This document shows, one piece after another, positions 39,000 through 47,935 of a stretch of 64,000 bases of DNA; the stretch's first letter is position 1; the number at the start of each line of letters is the position of its first letter. The notes under the pieces were generated by a model, which searched no databases, was not told the origin of the DNA, and saw only the letters and a list, made by a program, of their open reading frames with translations. Made by a program: the position numbers and the translations under genes. The stretch is from Bacillus sp. 103mf. GTDB taxonomy: Bacteria > Bacillota > Bacilli > Bacillales > Bacillaceae_G. The stretch spans positions 1 to 64,000 of the forward strand of contig NZ_FPAF01000003.1 of the NCBI RefSeq assembly GCF_900116295.1. The letters are read 5' to 3'.

Positions 39000-39064
39000 G
39001 TGTAGTTCTTTCATTTCAATTTCTGCCAACTGTTTACTTGATAAGAGTAGGCAGTTCAAATGAT

Positions 39065-39093
39065 ACCTCCCTATATGAAAGGGAGGTTTTTTT
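39065..39093 (+). terminator. Intrinsic terminator after aspB
   Basis: ACCTCCC pairs with GGGAGGT, followed by seven T. Confidence 0.85.
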
Positions 39094-39156
39094 GACGAAT
39101 TGTGTCAAAAAGAAATATAAGAAGGTGTGTTATACTAGAAAGCGAGGTGTTTAAGT

Positions 39157-39864
39157 ATGAAGAAGAAAATCATGTTGCAGTGGTTTGAACAAGGTAGTAT
39201 TGCAATTCCAAAATTATTAATGATGCATTACAAAAAACTTGGTTTAAATGAAATTGAGTTTATGGTACTGTTGCATGTCCATACATTTTTAGAATCGGGA
39301 AACTCTTTCCCCACACCAGGAGAAATTGCAGAGCGGATGACCATTACACAAACAAAGTGTATGGAAATTATTCAAACGTTAATTCAAAAAGGTTTTTTAG
39401 CGTTAGAAGGAGGACGGAAATCTGCGGAAATGATTTGTGAAAGTTACTCACTACAGCCTCTTTGGGAAAAAATATTACATTTTTTAATGAATGAAAACAT
39501 TGAAGAGGAAGAGCGAGAACAAAAACAGTTACAAATAAACTTATATACAGTATTTGAGCATGAATTTGGCAGACCCTTATCTCCATTTGAGTGTGAGACG
39601 TTAGCGATGTGGCAAGATCAAGATCATCATGATCCACTTTTAATTCAAATTGCCCTTCGTGAAGCCGTTATGAGCGGAAAATTGAACTTTCGTTATATTG
39701 ATCGTATATTATTTGAGTGGAAGAAGAGCGGAATTAAAACGGTGGATCAAGCACAGAATCAAGGGCGGAAATTTAGAGAAAATCAACAGCGGAATCAGCA
39801 AGTATCACGTCAAGAAACGAAGTATACTGGAAAAGTGCCATTTTATAATTGGCTAGAGCAGTAA
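39157..39864 (+). CDS. dnaD: DNA replication initiation protein DnaD
   Basis: 235-aa primosomal protein. The N-terminal winged-helix domain (1-100) makes oligomers, and the C-terminal DnaB_2/DnaD domain (about 125-195, EHEFGRPLSPFECETLAMW) binds DNA and remodels DnaA-oriC complexes. A basic Gln-rich tail follows. ATG 39157 lies behind GCGAGGTG. It forms a unit with nth and ypoC. Confidence 0.95.
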   Translation: MKKKIMLQWFEQGSIAIPKLLMMHYKKLGLNEIEFMVLLHVHTFLESGNSFPTPGEIAERMTITQTKCMEIIQTLIQKGFLALEGGRKSAEMICESYSLQPLWEKILHFLMNENIEEEEREQKQLQINLYTVFEHEFGRPLSPFECETLAMWQDQDHHDPLLIQIALREAVMSGKLNFRYIDRILFEWKKSGIKTVDQAQNQGRKFRENQQRNQQVSRQETKYTGKVPFYNWLEQ

Positions 39865-39879
39865 TGGTAGGAGGAAATA

Positions 39880-40536
39880 ATGCTAAATAAAACACAAATT
39901 AGACATTGTCTTGATGTAATGGGAGAGATGTACCCAGAAGCGCATTGTGAACTGAATCATGACAACGCATTTGAACTTGTTATTGCGGTTGCCCTATCTG
40001 CACAGTGCACAGATGTTCTTGTAAATAAAGTAACAAAAAGTTTATTTCAGAAATATAAAACACCAGAAGATTATTTAAAGGTATCTTTAGAAGAATTGCA
40101 GCAAGATATTCGCTCTATTGGTTTGTACAGAAATAAAGCAAAAAATATTCAAAAGCTATGTCGTATGCTGATCGATGAATATGACGGAGAGGTGCCGCAA
40201 GATAGAGATGAATTAACGAAGTTACCAGGTGTAGGAAGAAAAACAGCAAACGTTGTTGTCTCTGTTGCATTTGGAGTTCCAGCAATTGCAGTTGATACGC
40301 ACGTAGAGCGCGTTAGTAAACGACTTGCCTTTTGTAAATGGAAAGATTCTGTACTAGAAGTAGAGAAGACGCTCATGAAGAAAGTCCCGATGGAAGAGTG
40401 GGGCGTGACACATCATCGCATGATTTTCTTTGGACGTTATCATTGTAAAGCTCAGCGTCCTCAGTGCGAAGAATGCAAGTTGCTAGATTTATGTCGTGAA
40501 GGTAAGAAGCGCATGAGAGAGAAGGAAAAGAAATGA
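39880..40536 (+). CDS. nth: Endonuclease III
   Basis: 218-aa base-excision repair glycosylase/AP lyase for oxidised pyrimidines. The helix-hairpin-helix LPGVGRKTANVVVSVAFG includes the catalytic Lys, and VDTHVERVSKRL the catalytic Asp. The 4Fe-4S motif C-x6-C-x2-C-x5-C (CKAQRPQCEECKLLDLC) is complete near residues 190-206. It overlaps ypoC by 4 bp. Confidence 0.97.
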   Translation: MLNKTQIRHCLDVMGEMYPEAHCELNHDNAFELVIAVALSAQCTDVLVNKVTKSLFQKYKTPEDYLKVSLEELQQDIRSIGLYRNKAKNIQKLCRMLIDEYDGEVPQDRDELTKLPGVGRKTANVVVSVAFGVPAIAVDTHVERVSKRLAFCKWKDSVLEVEKTLMKKVPMEEWGVTHHRMIFFGRYHCKAQRPQCEECKLLDLCREGKKRMREKEKK

Positions 40537-41051
40537 AGAAAGTACTTGAAATACCGAATCATTTTCAGTGCATCCCTTTCTTTGAAGAAGAGACTGTAAT
40601 TGAATACAATGCAGAGAAATCATTTGGAGAGCTTTTAGAAGAGACGTGTTTTTTCTTTGATATTGAGCAGGGATATAAGCAGCCATGGAATGAGATAGAA
40701 CTGAGCATTCCTACTGTATTAGGTTTATGGAAAGAACAAAAAGAAGAGATTTCTATGTTATTTCGAAATCGAAACAAAAAAGAAGCGAAAGATCCGATGG
40801 TGCGATTTGCAGGACATCTTTTATCTATTTTACACTGGATGAATGGAACACCTGTTGTCAGTTTACAGGATATGAAGGAACAAATAGAAAGGCTAGAACA
40901 AAAGCCAGTTAACTTTATGGAGCGTTTTTTGTTTATTATGAAACAGCCAGATCATTATCATTCTTTTATTCAACTGACACAGTTATATGAAGAATTGGAA
41001 AAATTATATGTAAGAGTACTCATTATGCAAAAGAAGCCATCTTCTCGGTAG
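40533..41051 (+). CDS. ypoC: YpoC-like protein
   Basis: 172-aa soluble, helical protein of unknown function; ATG 40533 overlaps the nth stop. Length and place between nth and ponA match B. subtilis YpoC. No motif is recognised. Confidence 0.86.
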   Translation: MKKVLEIPNHFQCIPFFEEETVIEYNAEKSFGELLEETCFFFDIEQGYKQPWNEIELSIPTVLGLWKEQKEEISMLFRNRNKKEAKDPMVRFAGHLLSILHWMNGTPVVSLQDMKEQIERLEQKPVNFMERFLFIMKQPDHYHSFIQLTQLYEELEKLYVRVLIMQKKPSSR

Positions 41052-41070
41052 AGAAAATGGCTTCTTTTTT
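41031..41070. terminator. Bidirectional terminator between ypoC and ponA
   Basis: AAGAAGCCAT pairs with ATGGCTTCTT, with T-rich sequence after it on the plus strand. It overlaps the ypoC stop region and serves the convergent genes ypoC and ponA. Confidence 0.8.
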
Positions 41071-41071
41071 A

Positions 41072-43642
41072 TTAATGTGTAGGTGATGGATTCGGACTCG
41101 GATTTGGGTTTGGGTTCGGGTTCGGGTTCGGAGGATTTGGAGTGGTTCCTCCGCCCGGTGTGGTATTTCCGTTATTTTGATTTTGGTTTTGATCTTGATT
41201 TTGTTTATCTTGTTCAGCTTTCTTCTTAGCATCATCTTCAGCTTTTTTCCTAGCGTCATCTTCAGCTTTCTTAGCATCATCTTCAGCTTTTTTCCTAGCG
41301 TCATCTTCAGCCTTCTTCTTAGCTGCGTCATCCTCAGTTTGTTTCTTAGCGTCACCACCAGGCACTACTACTGTTGCAGTTGTTGCGTCACTAGAACTAC
41401 CGCTCTTTTTCGCAACAAGAGTGATGGTATAAGTAACACCAGGTTTTACGCCGCTAATTGTTGCGCTCGTACCACTCATTTTTGGACTGCCACTAGACCC
41501 GTCACTACCTTTATAGCTTAGAGAGTATGATACGTCTGAATCAGATGAAGCAGACCAACTTAATGCAATAGCCTGCGATGCAGCATCATATGATGCATTT
41601 AGTCCAGCTGGTGCATCTACATTAATTTTTGGAACATCATCTTTTTTCGCACCTTTAACATAAAGTTCGTTATTAATCCGTTCTACACTACTTGGCATTT
41701 CAAAGCGAGCTGTATCGCTTCCAAATTCACTCATCATCGCTTTAAACATACGCTGTGCGATTGGTGATGAATTTTTGTCAATATAACCTTCGCCCTTTTT
41801 GTTATATCCAGTCCATACAGCCATTGTATACTGTGGTGTATAGCCTGCAAACCAACTATCGGGACTTGCGGAAGCAGGGAAATCATACTTAAGTAAATCT
41901 TTAGCGTCATAGTTCGTTGTTCCTGTTTTACCAGCAACGTCTAATGAAGGAATATTTGCTGCTTTACCAGTACCATTATTCACAACACTACGCATCATAT
42001 CAGTAACCATATATGCCGTAGAATCTTTCATCACTCGTTTTCCTTTTGGTGTAAAGTTTACTTCTTTTCCATCAGGATAGACGACTTTTGTGATGAAGTG
42101 TGGTTTATGGTATACACCGCCACTTGCGAATGATGCATATGCACCAGCAATATCAAGAGGGGATGCATAATTACTTCCGATTGCTGTTGATTCAACTACA
42201 CCATCTTTTCCAAATTTTATACCAAGTCCTTCAGCAAAACCTTTTGCTTTATCTAAACCGACATCTTTAGCCGTTTTTACAGCAGGTACGTTACGAGACT
42301 GTGCTAATGCATCACGCATTGACATCATGCCTTTATGACCGTTGTCAAAATTTCGAACCTCTTGTCCTCCTGAATATTTATAAGGTGAATCGTCAACTTG
42401 ATGATATGTGGACCATTGCTTATATTCAATAGCAGGACCATAGTCAAAAATTGGCTTCATTGTAGAACCTACTTGACGTTCTGAGTCAACAGCCAAATTG
42501 TGACCTTTAAATGTTGCTTTATTTTCACCGCGTCCGCCGCCCAGTGCACGAACTTCACCAGTTTCTGTATCCATAAATACGAATGCCCCCTGGAATTTTT
42601 CATCCGGGTAGTTAATGATTTCTTCTGTGTTCAACATTTTATCCGCAAAATCTTGTGCTTTTGGATCTAATGTTGTATAGATACTAAGGCCATCAGAACC
42701 AATGTTCACATCTTTATCTTCTGCTTCAAGTTCTTTTATGGCAGCATCAAAATATCCTTGATAAGGCATTTGCGTTGCTTCTTGAGACGGCTTAAGACCG
42801 TCTGTTACCGGAATTTTCTTTGCATCTTCCATCTCTTGTTTTGTAATATAGCCATGTCTATTCATTAAATATAATACAGTGTTGCGTCGTTCTGTAGCAG
42901 CTTTCACATTTTGTGGCTTTGTAGGATCATAATTATTAGGACCTTGTGGTAATCCCGCCAGCATCGCTGCTTCGTTTAATTTTAAATCTTTTAAATCTTT
43001 CCCGTAATAATTTTGCGCAGCAGCTGCAATTCCGTAAGAACGGTTACCTAAGTTAATTTTGTTTAAGTACATTTCTAAAATTTCATGTTTTGAATATTGC
43101 TGCTCTAGTTTGTAAGCTAAATACCATTCTTGTACTTTACGCTTCGTTGTTTTTTGCATTGTTAAGAAATAGTTTTTAATAACTTGCTGTGTAATGGTAC
43201 TACCACCTTGAGAACCAAAATCACCTGTTACGTTTTCAAAGATCGCTTTGGCAGTCCGCTTAAAATCAATCCCATTGTGCTCGTAAAAGCGTGAATCCTC
43301 TGTAGCTAGGAAGGCACTTTCTACTACTTTTGGAATTTGATCATATGTGATATTTGTTCGCTTCTCAGCACCATATTCATATATGAATTTTCCGTCTTTA
43401 TCATAAAATTTTGTTGATAATGGATTTACAAGTTTTGCTTTATCTAGTTTTGGAGCATCTTTTACCATAACAAAGAAAGCAGAAACTCCCGCTACTAGTG
43501 TCACAATACCGATTAATAAGCAAGCGATTAGAAATTTACGTAGAAAAGAACTCTTTTTCTTTGGTTGCTCTTTTTTAGAATGTTCTTTTTTCTGTTTTTG
43601 AACTTGTTTTCGTTCTTCACGAGAACGATAATTTTCTGACAT
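41072..43642 (-). CDS. ponA: Penicillin-binding protein 1A (class A, bifunctional)
   Basis: 856-aa bifunctional peptidoglycan synthase. A basic cytoplasmic tail (1-32) precedes one membrane helix (33-57). The GT51 glycosyltransferase domain has EDSRFYEHNGID near residue 93 and GGSTITQQ near 121. The transpeptidase has SMKP-type STMKP near 390, SRNVPA near 447 and KTGTT near 570. A fibronectin III-like domain (about 665-755) follows, then a low-complexity tail of KKAEDDARKK repeats and a Pro-Asn end. ATG 43642 is behind AGGAGA. recU lies just upstream. Confidence 0.96.
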   Translation of the reverse strand: MSENYRSREERKQVQKQKKEHSKKEQPKKKSSFLRKFLIACLLIGIVTLVAGVSAFFVMVKDAPKLDKAKLVNPLSTKFYDKDGKFIYEYGAEKRTNITYDQIPKVVESAFLATEDSRFYEHNGIDFKRTAKAIFENVTGDFGSQGGSTITQQVIKNYFLTMQKTTKRKVQEWYLAYKLEQQYSKHEILEMYLNKINLGNRSYGIAAAAQNYYGKDLKDLKLNEAAMLAGLPQGPNNYDPTKPQNVKAATERRNTVLYLMNRHGYITKQEMEDAKKIPVTDGLKPSQEATQMPYQGYFDAAIKELEAEDKDVNIGSDGLSIYTTLDPKAQDFADKMLNTEEIINYPDEKFQGAFVFMDTETGEVRALGGGRGENKATFKGHNLAVDSERQVGSTMKPIFDYGPAIEYKQWSTYHQVDDSPYKYSGGQEVRNFDNGHKGMMSMRDALAQSRNVPAVKTAKDVGLDKAKGFAEGLGIKFGKDGVVESTAIGSNYASPLDIAGAYASFASGGVYHKPHFITKVVYPDGKEVNFTPKGKRVMKDSTAYMVTDMMRSVVNNGTGKAANIPSLDVAGKTGTTNYDAKDLLKYDFPASASPDSWFAGYTPQYTMAVWTGYNKKGEGYIDKNSSPIAQRMFKAMMSEFGSDTARFEMPSSVERINNELYVKGAKKDDVPKINVDAPAGLNASYDAASQAIALSWSASSDSDVSYSLSYKGSDGSSGSPKMSGTSATISGVKPGVTYTITLVAKKSGSSSDATTATVVVPGGDAKKQTEDDAAKKKAEDDARKKAEDDAKKAEDDARKKAEDDAKKKAEQDKQNQDQNQNQNNGNTTPGGGTTPNPPNPNPNPNPNPSPNPSPTH

Positions 43643-43707
43643 TATACTTTCTCCTACCTTTCATTTTCTCCCCAAAAGTCGAAAAATGAGCCTTATTGTT
43701 GACTCTA

Positions 43708-44313
43708 TCATGAAAAATAAAGTGTGTCTAGTGTATGGATATAATCAATGCGAGGGTGATAACCGCATTGTAATAAATATCCATATTCTTCTATTTCTTC
43801 TTTTGTAATGGATTTACGCCCACCAGCTTCTTGTCGATCCCAAAATGTAATGATATGTTTTGCTTCCAATAAATAAAATTCATCGTAAAGAGTAAATTTA
43901 ATAATAACAAATGCAATTCCGCTATGAGCTAATACTTCCTTCATATGCTTGATTTGATGAAGGTGAAAGTTTTGCAAAGGAAAGCTCGTTTTATTTCTCG
44001 TTTCTTTCGCTTCAAAATCAATGTACTTGCCTTTGTATACACCGTTGTAATCAGTTGTAGAAGGTTGTTTAAAGTACGCTTCTTTAATTACGGCAGCGCT
44101 TCGTTTTGGATAATCGACCTTTACGATTTGAAGAGGGGTCGGCTTTTTATGCACACAAGCAATATTGTGAGTTAAATAGTATTGATTTGTTTCATTCAGC
44201 TCCTCTTCAAGGGACATTCCCCTGTTACTATAAGTATGTTTTCTGATAGGTGACAGGTTGTGAGTTGGTTGAGTTTGCGTATACTTTCTTCCGTTTGGGT
44301 AACGAATGGTCAT
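43708..44313 (-). CDS. recU: Holliday junction resolvase RecU
   Basis: 201-aa resolvase that cleaves Holliday junctions in recombination and chromosome segregation. The restriction-like core contains [13 protein letters not shown] (catalytic Asp and Glu-x-Lys) and the HQIKHM segment. Paired with ponA downstream as in other Bacillus; the divergent gene is yppC. Confidence 0.95.
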   Translation of the reverse strand: MTIRYPNGRKYTQTQPTHNLSPIRKHTYSNRGMSLEEELNETNQYYLTHNIACVHKKPTPLQIVKVDYPKRSAAVIKEAYFKQPSTTDYNGVYKGKYIDFEAKETRNKTSFPLQNFHLHQIKHMKEVLAHSGIAFVIIKFTLYDEFYLLEAKHIITFWDRQEAGGRKSITKEEIEEYGYLLQCGYHPRIDYIHTLDTLYFS

Positions 44314-44416
44314 AATTTGTCCACTCCAAATTGCATAGAATCACTTACAAAGGTGATTATATCAAAAAAAATAAAAAATAGGTTATTTTTTTAAATAGAT
44401 ACGAGGTGAGATTATT

Positions 44417-45418
44417 TTGTGTGCACAAAGTACATATGAAAAAATAAAACGAGAAAGGAAGGTTTCTGCTTATACGAATGAAGAAAAAGAGCTTGTCAGC
44501 CATATTCAGCAACAGACGATTCTTGCGAATGCTGATAACATTTCACGTACGAAAGCTTATCAGAGGTATTATGAATGTAATAAAGAAATTCGTTGGTCGT
44601 TTTTAGCTAGTATGGTGTCTCGAAATGCAGGTTGGAATATGACAGATTTAGAAGGAAAATATTATCCAAAAGTTTTATCTAAGGAGATACGTAAACAATT
44701 ATTTCTTACATATGAACGTGCCAATTGGCTTATTTTTTTAGATGCGTACCCACAGTTGTTATTGTACGAATATAGTAAACGAATGAAAAAGTCCTTGTTT
44801 CATTTATTACAAATGTTTTCTGTTTCGGTATTTATGGAAGGGGAATGGTCTCGCTTTTGGCATCAAAAAAATGAAGAAAGACTTATGACAGCTCTTATTA
44901 TTAATGAACAATGTATCATTCAAAAACCTATAATTGAGCATCCTTTTTATCAAAAGCACATTTTTCAAACATTAATGTTTAAATTTCAGGAGTTATTTCA
45001 TTTTAGTGCAGTAATATTTCCGACAATAACTGGGGAATTATACGGTTTTTCTGTACATCAATTTGAAACATTAACAAAGAGAATTGAGTTAGGAAAACGA
45101 TTAGCATGGTTGTTGTTTCATCCAACTTATAAGGAATTCTTTTATACATTTTCTTCTCAAACAGCTCACACGGGATCAAGATTCGATTATGAACAATATT
45201 TTGTTTTATCTAAGGAACAAAATACGCCGCAGCTTCGTGATGTATTTTCTGTTGTTTTTCATCACCGTAAGGCAGAGAAAGATTGGTTTCAGACAGGAGT
45301 TGATGTAGAAAAGCTGTTTTTATTTGAAGAACCGAAAGAAGAAGTTGAAATGACAGAATGGTTTTTACATAAACAGAAGCAATTACATTTCTTTGCCTCA
45401 TTAAATAGCCTCTTTTAG
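44417..45418 (+). CDS. yppC: YppC-like protein (DUF2515)
   Basis: 333-aa soluble protein of the DUF2515 family, of unknown function. It starts with TTG 44417 behind GAGGTGA. Conserved positions include NISRTKAYQRYY near residue 40 and SRNAGWNMTDLEG near 68. It is divergent from recU, as in B. subtilis. Confidence 0.88.
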   Translation: MCAQSTYEKIKRERKVSAYTNEEKELVSHIQQQTILANADNISRTKAYQRYYECNKEIRWSFLASMVSRNAGWNMTDLEGKYYPKVLSKEIRKQLFLTYERANWLIFLDAYPQLLLYEYSKRMKKSLFHLLQMFSVSVFMEGEWSRFWHQKNEERLMTALIINEQCIIQKPIIEHPFYQKHIFQTLMFKFQELFHFSAVIFPTITGELYGFSVHQFETLTKRIELGKRLAWLLFHPTYKEFFYTFSSQTAHTGSRFDYEQYFVLSKEQNTPQLRDVFSVVFHHRKAEKDWFQTGVDVEKLFLFEEPKEEVEMTEWFLHKQKQLHFFASLNSLF

Positions 45419-45488
45419 CATGGGATATTTAGAAAAGAGAGAGCAGAATGTCTGTATTTCAATAAAGTAAGGTTATGATATAATAAAA

Positions 45489-45643
45489 AAATCCCGCTTT
45501 GTGGAAAGCGGGATTTAAACCAACTGTAAGGGCCCGGTTGATAAGAAGTGTGAGCGGGAAGGAAACCAAACCACCCATAAGAGCCCGATTGGTTCAACTA
45601 ACCATCAGTGAGAAAAACGTTCACTGATGGAAGTTTCACTTTA
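45489..45643 (-). repeat. bcr1-like repeat, inverted copy after yppC
   Basis: Reading the minus strand it matches the copy at 19042: AAAGTGAAACTTCCATCAG at one end, then CCATCAGTGA/TCACTGATGG (45602-45611 with 45621-45630), the core GGTTAGTTGAACCAATCGG, and an AATCCCGC / GCGGGATT hairpin at the other end. On the plus strand the last hairpin, preceded by A residues, may also work as a terminator of yppC. The right end overlaps the stop codon of the SASP gene at 45641. Confidence 0.65.
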
Positions 45644-45748
45644 TGTCGCAGGGAAATTTGGACCGTCTAATTTTGGATTTCCTGTTTCTGGTTTGTTTTG
45701 TTTGTTTTGAGGTTGTTTTTTATTGTTTTCATTTTTGTTTTTAGCCAA
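45641..45748 (-). CDS. sspM: SspM-like small acid-soluble spore protein
   Basis: A 35-residue, very polar protein rich in Lys, Asn and Gln with the C-terminal segment KLDGPNFPAT, close to the KLGGPNRPST end of B. subtilis SspM; both lie in the yppC-ypsA stretch. It starts with TTG 45748 behind a strong GGGAGGTG site. It should be made in the forespore. The repeat element at 45489 runs up to its stop codon. Identification rests on the C-terminal motif and gene position. Confidence 0.6.
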   Translation of the reverse strand: MAKNKNENNKKQPQNKQNKPETGNPKLDGPNFPAT

Positions 45749-45910
45749 TGTCGACACCTCCCTTTCGTATTGTTGCCACTTTCATAAACTTCATACAAAA
45801 AATCACTTTCTTTGCCGAATTACAACTAGTTTTGTCAAGCACGCAGGAGTAAAAACAGGGCTGGCGAATTAACATGACAAAGAAAAAGCAAAGAGGGAGG
45901 CGTATTGAAG

Positions 45911-46153
45911 ATGAAAATGGTTCAGAAAGAAGATGTAATGAAAAAGATGGATCAGATGTTAAATACTCTTGATTTGCTTGAAATGAACGTGTCGCTTAGG
46001 GTTGATCATGCGCTTAAGGATAAAAGAGAATTTATAGTTAATAAAGTAGAGGTAATGGAAATGCATATGAAGCATATGGAAACGAAATTATTGAATCATA
46101 AAGAGAAAGGTAACTGGGTACAAACGTTTCAAGTAGTAGCCGTTAGTATATAA
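45911..46153 (+). CDS. yppD: YppD-like small protein
   Basis: 80-aa helical, Met- and Lys-rich protein of unknown function. ATG 45911 is at a good distance from GGGAGG; a TTG two codons earlier is less likely. Position before yppE and size fit YppD. Confidence 0.75.
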   Translation: MKMVQKEDVMKKMDQMLNTLDLLEMNVSLRVDHALKDKREFIVNKVEVMEMHMKHMETKLLNHKEKGNWVQTFQVVAVSI

Positions 46154-46166
46154 GTGGGTGAGAATA

Positions 46167-46517
46167 GTGGAAGATATAATATTGATTGAATTAACAAAAA
46201 AACTAATTGAGTATAATGACGAAACCATTATAAAAAAAAGAGTAAGTGAAGAATGTGAACTTGACTTTTATCAGGATATAAAGCCATTCGTATCTATAGT
46301 GGATCAAAACTTAGAAGAGTGGAAACAACTCGCTTCGGATTGGTTGCAGCGTACAAAGCCTAAATACATACATGTACAGCAAATTGAACAAGTATGTACA
46401 AATTTACAAAATAATTCTTTACAGTGCTTTGCCAAGAAAATGAATGGAAAACGTTTTTTTGAAACGCATCAAGCAATTCATTATACATTACAAAATATTT
46501 TAGAACAATGTAAGTAA
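46167..46517 (+). CDS. yppE: YppE-like protein (DUF1798)
   Basis: 116-aa protein of the DUF1798 family, a small four-helix protein of unknown function. GTG 46167 is chosen because GGGTGAG then lies 6 nt upstream; GTG 46158 would fall in that site. Sequence landmarks: FYQDIKPFV and LASDWL. Confidence 0.82.
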   Translation: MEDIILIELTKKLIEYNDETIIKKRVSEECELDFYQDIKPFVSIVDQNLEEWKQLASDWLQRTKPKYIHVQQIEQVCTNLQNNSLQCFAKKMNGKRFFETHQAIHYTLQNILEQCK

Positions 46518-46545
46518 TAAGAGGGGAAAGCCCCTCTTATTTTTA
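46517..46545. terminator. Bidirectional terminator between yppE and yppF
   Basis: ATAAGAGGGG pairs with CCCCTCTTAT, with T residues after it on the plus strand and A residues before it. Confidence 0.82.
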
Positions 46546-46752
46546 TGCTTCTGTTATAATATCTTTTTCTGTTTCGTAAGTTGGTTTTGTAGCCCCTATT
46601 GCTTCTAATTCACGTATTACACTTCTATACTGTGATAAACAAATTCTCCCTTGTAGGTAAGAATGTCTTGCAAAATCAAGTAACTCATTTAAATCTTCAG
46701 GTTCATACCCCTTTTTTACGATGAATTCTTGTTTTAAGTCCCCTAATACCAT
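46543..46752 (-). CDS. yppF: YppF-like small protein
   Basis: 69-aa protein on the minus strand, convergent with yppE. The segment GYEPEDLNELLDFARHSYLQG and the later YRSVIRELEAIGATKP are YppF-like. The start at 46752 has GGGGAGGA upstream; the longer open frame adds 30 residues without a site. Role unknown. Confidence 0.82.
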   Translation of the reverse strand: MVLGDLKQEFIVKKGYEPEDLNELLDFARHSYLQGRICLSQYRSVIRELEAIGATKPTYETEKDIITEA

Positions 46753-46854
46753 GTTGATTCCTCCCCCATAAGAATCTTTTCTATTTAATGGTAGCATACA
46801 AACGCTTACTTTTTTATTTTTCGAAAATTTAAATTTCTTCAAAATTATGGTTTG

Positions 46855-46995
46855 TATTACATTATCTCGCTATTCGTAGTAGTAAGCACCGTATTTCAAA
46901 CTTTTAGTGAAAGAAAAAAGTAGAGGATAACTGCTAACGTGTTGAGATCCTCTCAGTGGTAGATAACGCACTTCCCATCAAATTTTTCAACTTAT
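46855..46995. other. Intergenic region with repeat-like sequence
   Basis: Begins ATCTCGCTATTCGTAG, similar to the start of the fragment at 4197, and contains a GAGGAT / ATCCTC hairpin near 46932-46957. No gene. Probably a decayed relative of the repeats in this window. Confidence 0.35.
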
Positions 46996-47067
46996 AGGAT
47001 AATTACACATTTTCTTTTTGACTTCATATTCTAACTATATAGAAAACCGTTAGAGGAGGGAGAATGC

Positions 47068-47487
47068 ATGTTTCAACATTCTAACATGTATCAGAATGAG
47101 CAAGACCCATACTTACGCTATAACATGTATCAGAATGAACAAGACCCATACTTACGTTATAATATGTATCCTTTTATGCCTTACTATATGAATTACAATA
47201 ATTATTTTCAACCTTTTCAACTTCCGCATATGAATCAGCCGATGTTTTATCCGCCGAAACAACCTATTCAATCTTCTTTTCATCCACATACACCATATCC
47301 AATGATGAATAAACAAAACTATACAAAACAACAGCCAAGTCAATTTTCTAGTTTGATGTCGCAGTTTAAAACATCTGACGGAAACTATGATATTAATAAA
47401 ATGATGGGTACTGCAGGCCAAGTGATGAATACAATGAACCAAATTACCGGTATCGTTAAACAAGTAGGGGGCTTTTTTATGAAATGA
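47068..47487 (+). CDS. yppG: YppG-like coat-type protein with N-terminal tandem repeat
   Basis: 139-aa protein rich in Tyr, Met, Asn, Pro and Gln, composition typical of spore coat proteins; a YppG-like C-terminal region (QFSSLMSQFKTSDGNYD, then KMMGTAGQVMNTMNQITG) is recognisable. The N-terminus holds two copies of NMYQNEQDPYLRY from a 39-bp DNA duplication (47083-47121, 47122-47160) plus the start of a third. ATG 47068 is behind GGAGGGAG. A coat role is inference. Confidence 0.82.
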   Translation: MFQHSNMYQNEQDPYLRYNMYQNEQDPYLRYNMYPFMPYYMNYNNYFQPFQLPHMNQPMFYPPKQPIQSSFHPHTPYPMMNKQNYTKQQPSQFSSLMSQFKTSDGNYDINKMMGTAGQVMNTMNQITGIVKQVGGFFMK

Positions 47488-47745
47488 AATGAATCTGTCA
47501 TAGACGCTTTTTCCATGAAAGGTTAGTTGAACAAATAGAGCTCATACGGGGAGTTTTTTTGAGTCCTTTATATAGGAAGATATGTGTAAAAGGTTAAAGG
47601 AGAATGTTTTAAAACATTTTAATATACGGAGATTAACAAATGTAAAATTTTGCATATGAAATGTCGTAAAAAATAGTTGTTCGGACCTCTTATCCATTTT
47701 ACAATGATAGTAGCATTAAAAATATATTGTATGGAGAGGGCGAAT

Positions 47746-47829
47746 GTGAAGAAAGTTATTTTACTTTTGTTTTTTGTCATGATTACATTAACTGTTTTTA
47801 TTTTCACAAACTTCAAACAATTTTTATAG
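47746..47829 (+). CDS. Tiny single-helix membrane peptide
   Basis: A 27-residue open frame: MKKVILLLFF then a hydrophobic stretch to a short polar end (NFKQFL). It begins with GTG 47746, 8 nt after GGAGAGGG, and is preceded by a TATTGTATGG promoter-like region. Size and composition are those of a small membrane peptide, and the good ribosome binding site argues that it is real. Function unknown. Confidence 0.45.
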   Translation: MKKVILLLFFVMITLTVFIFTNFKQFL

Positions 47830-47935
47830 ACAAATTTCCAGTATACAAATAGGTGTTTGTAACAAACGGCTTTTACTCTTTTCACATATTGTAAAATGTA
47901 AGGTTATTTTCAATTTGTGAGAGGGGAGAAACACT

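Noticed and set aside
41023-41521. Open frames opposite and beside the ponA tail
   Set aside because: They are shadows of the KKAEDDARKK-coding repeats; ponA has intact catalytic motifs and a proper start.
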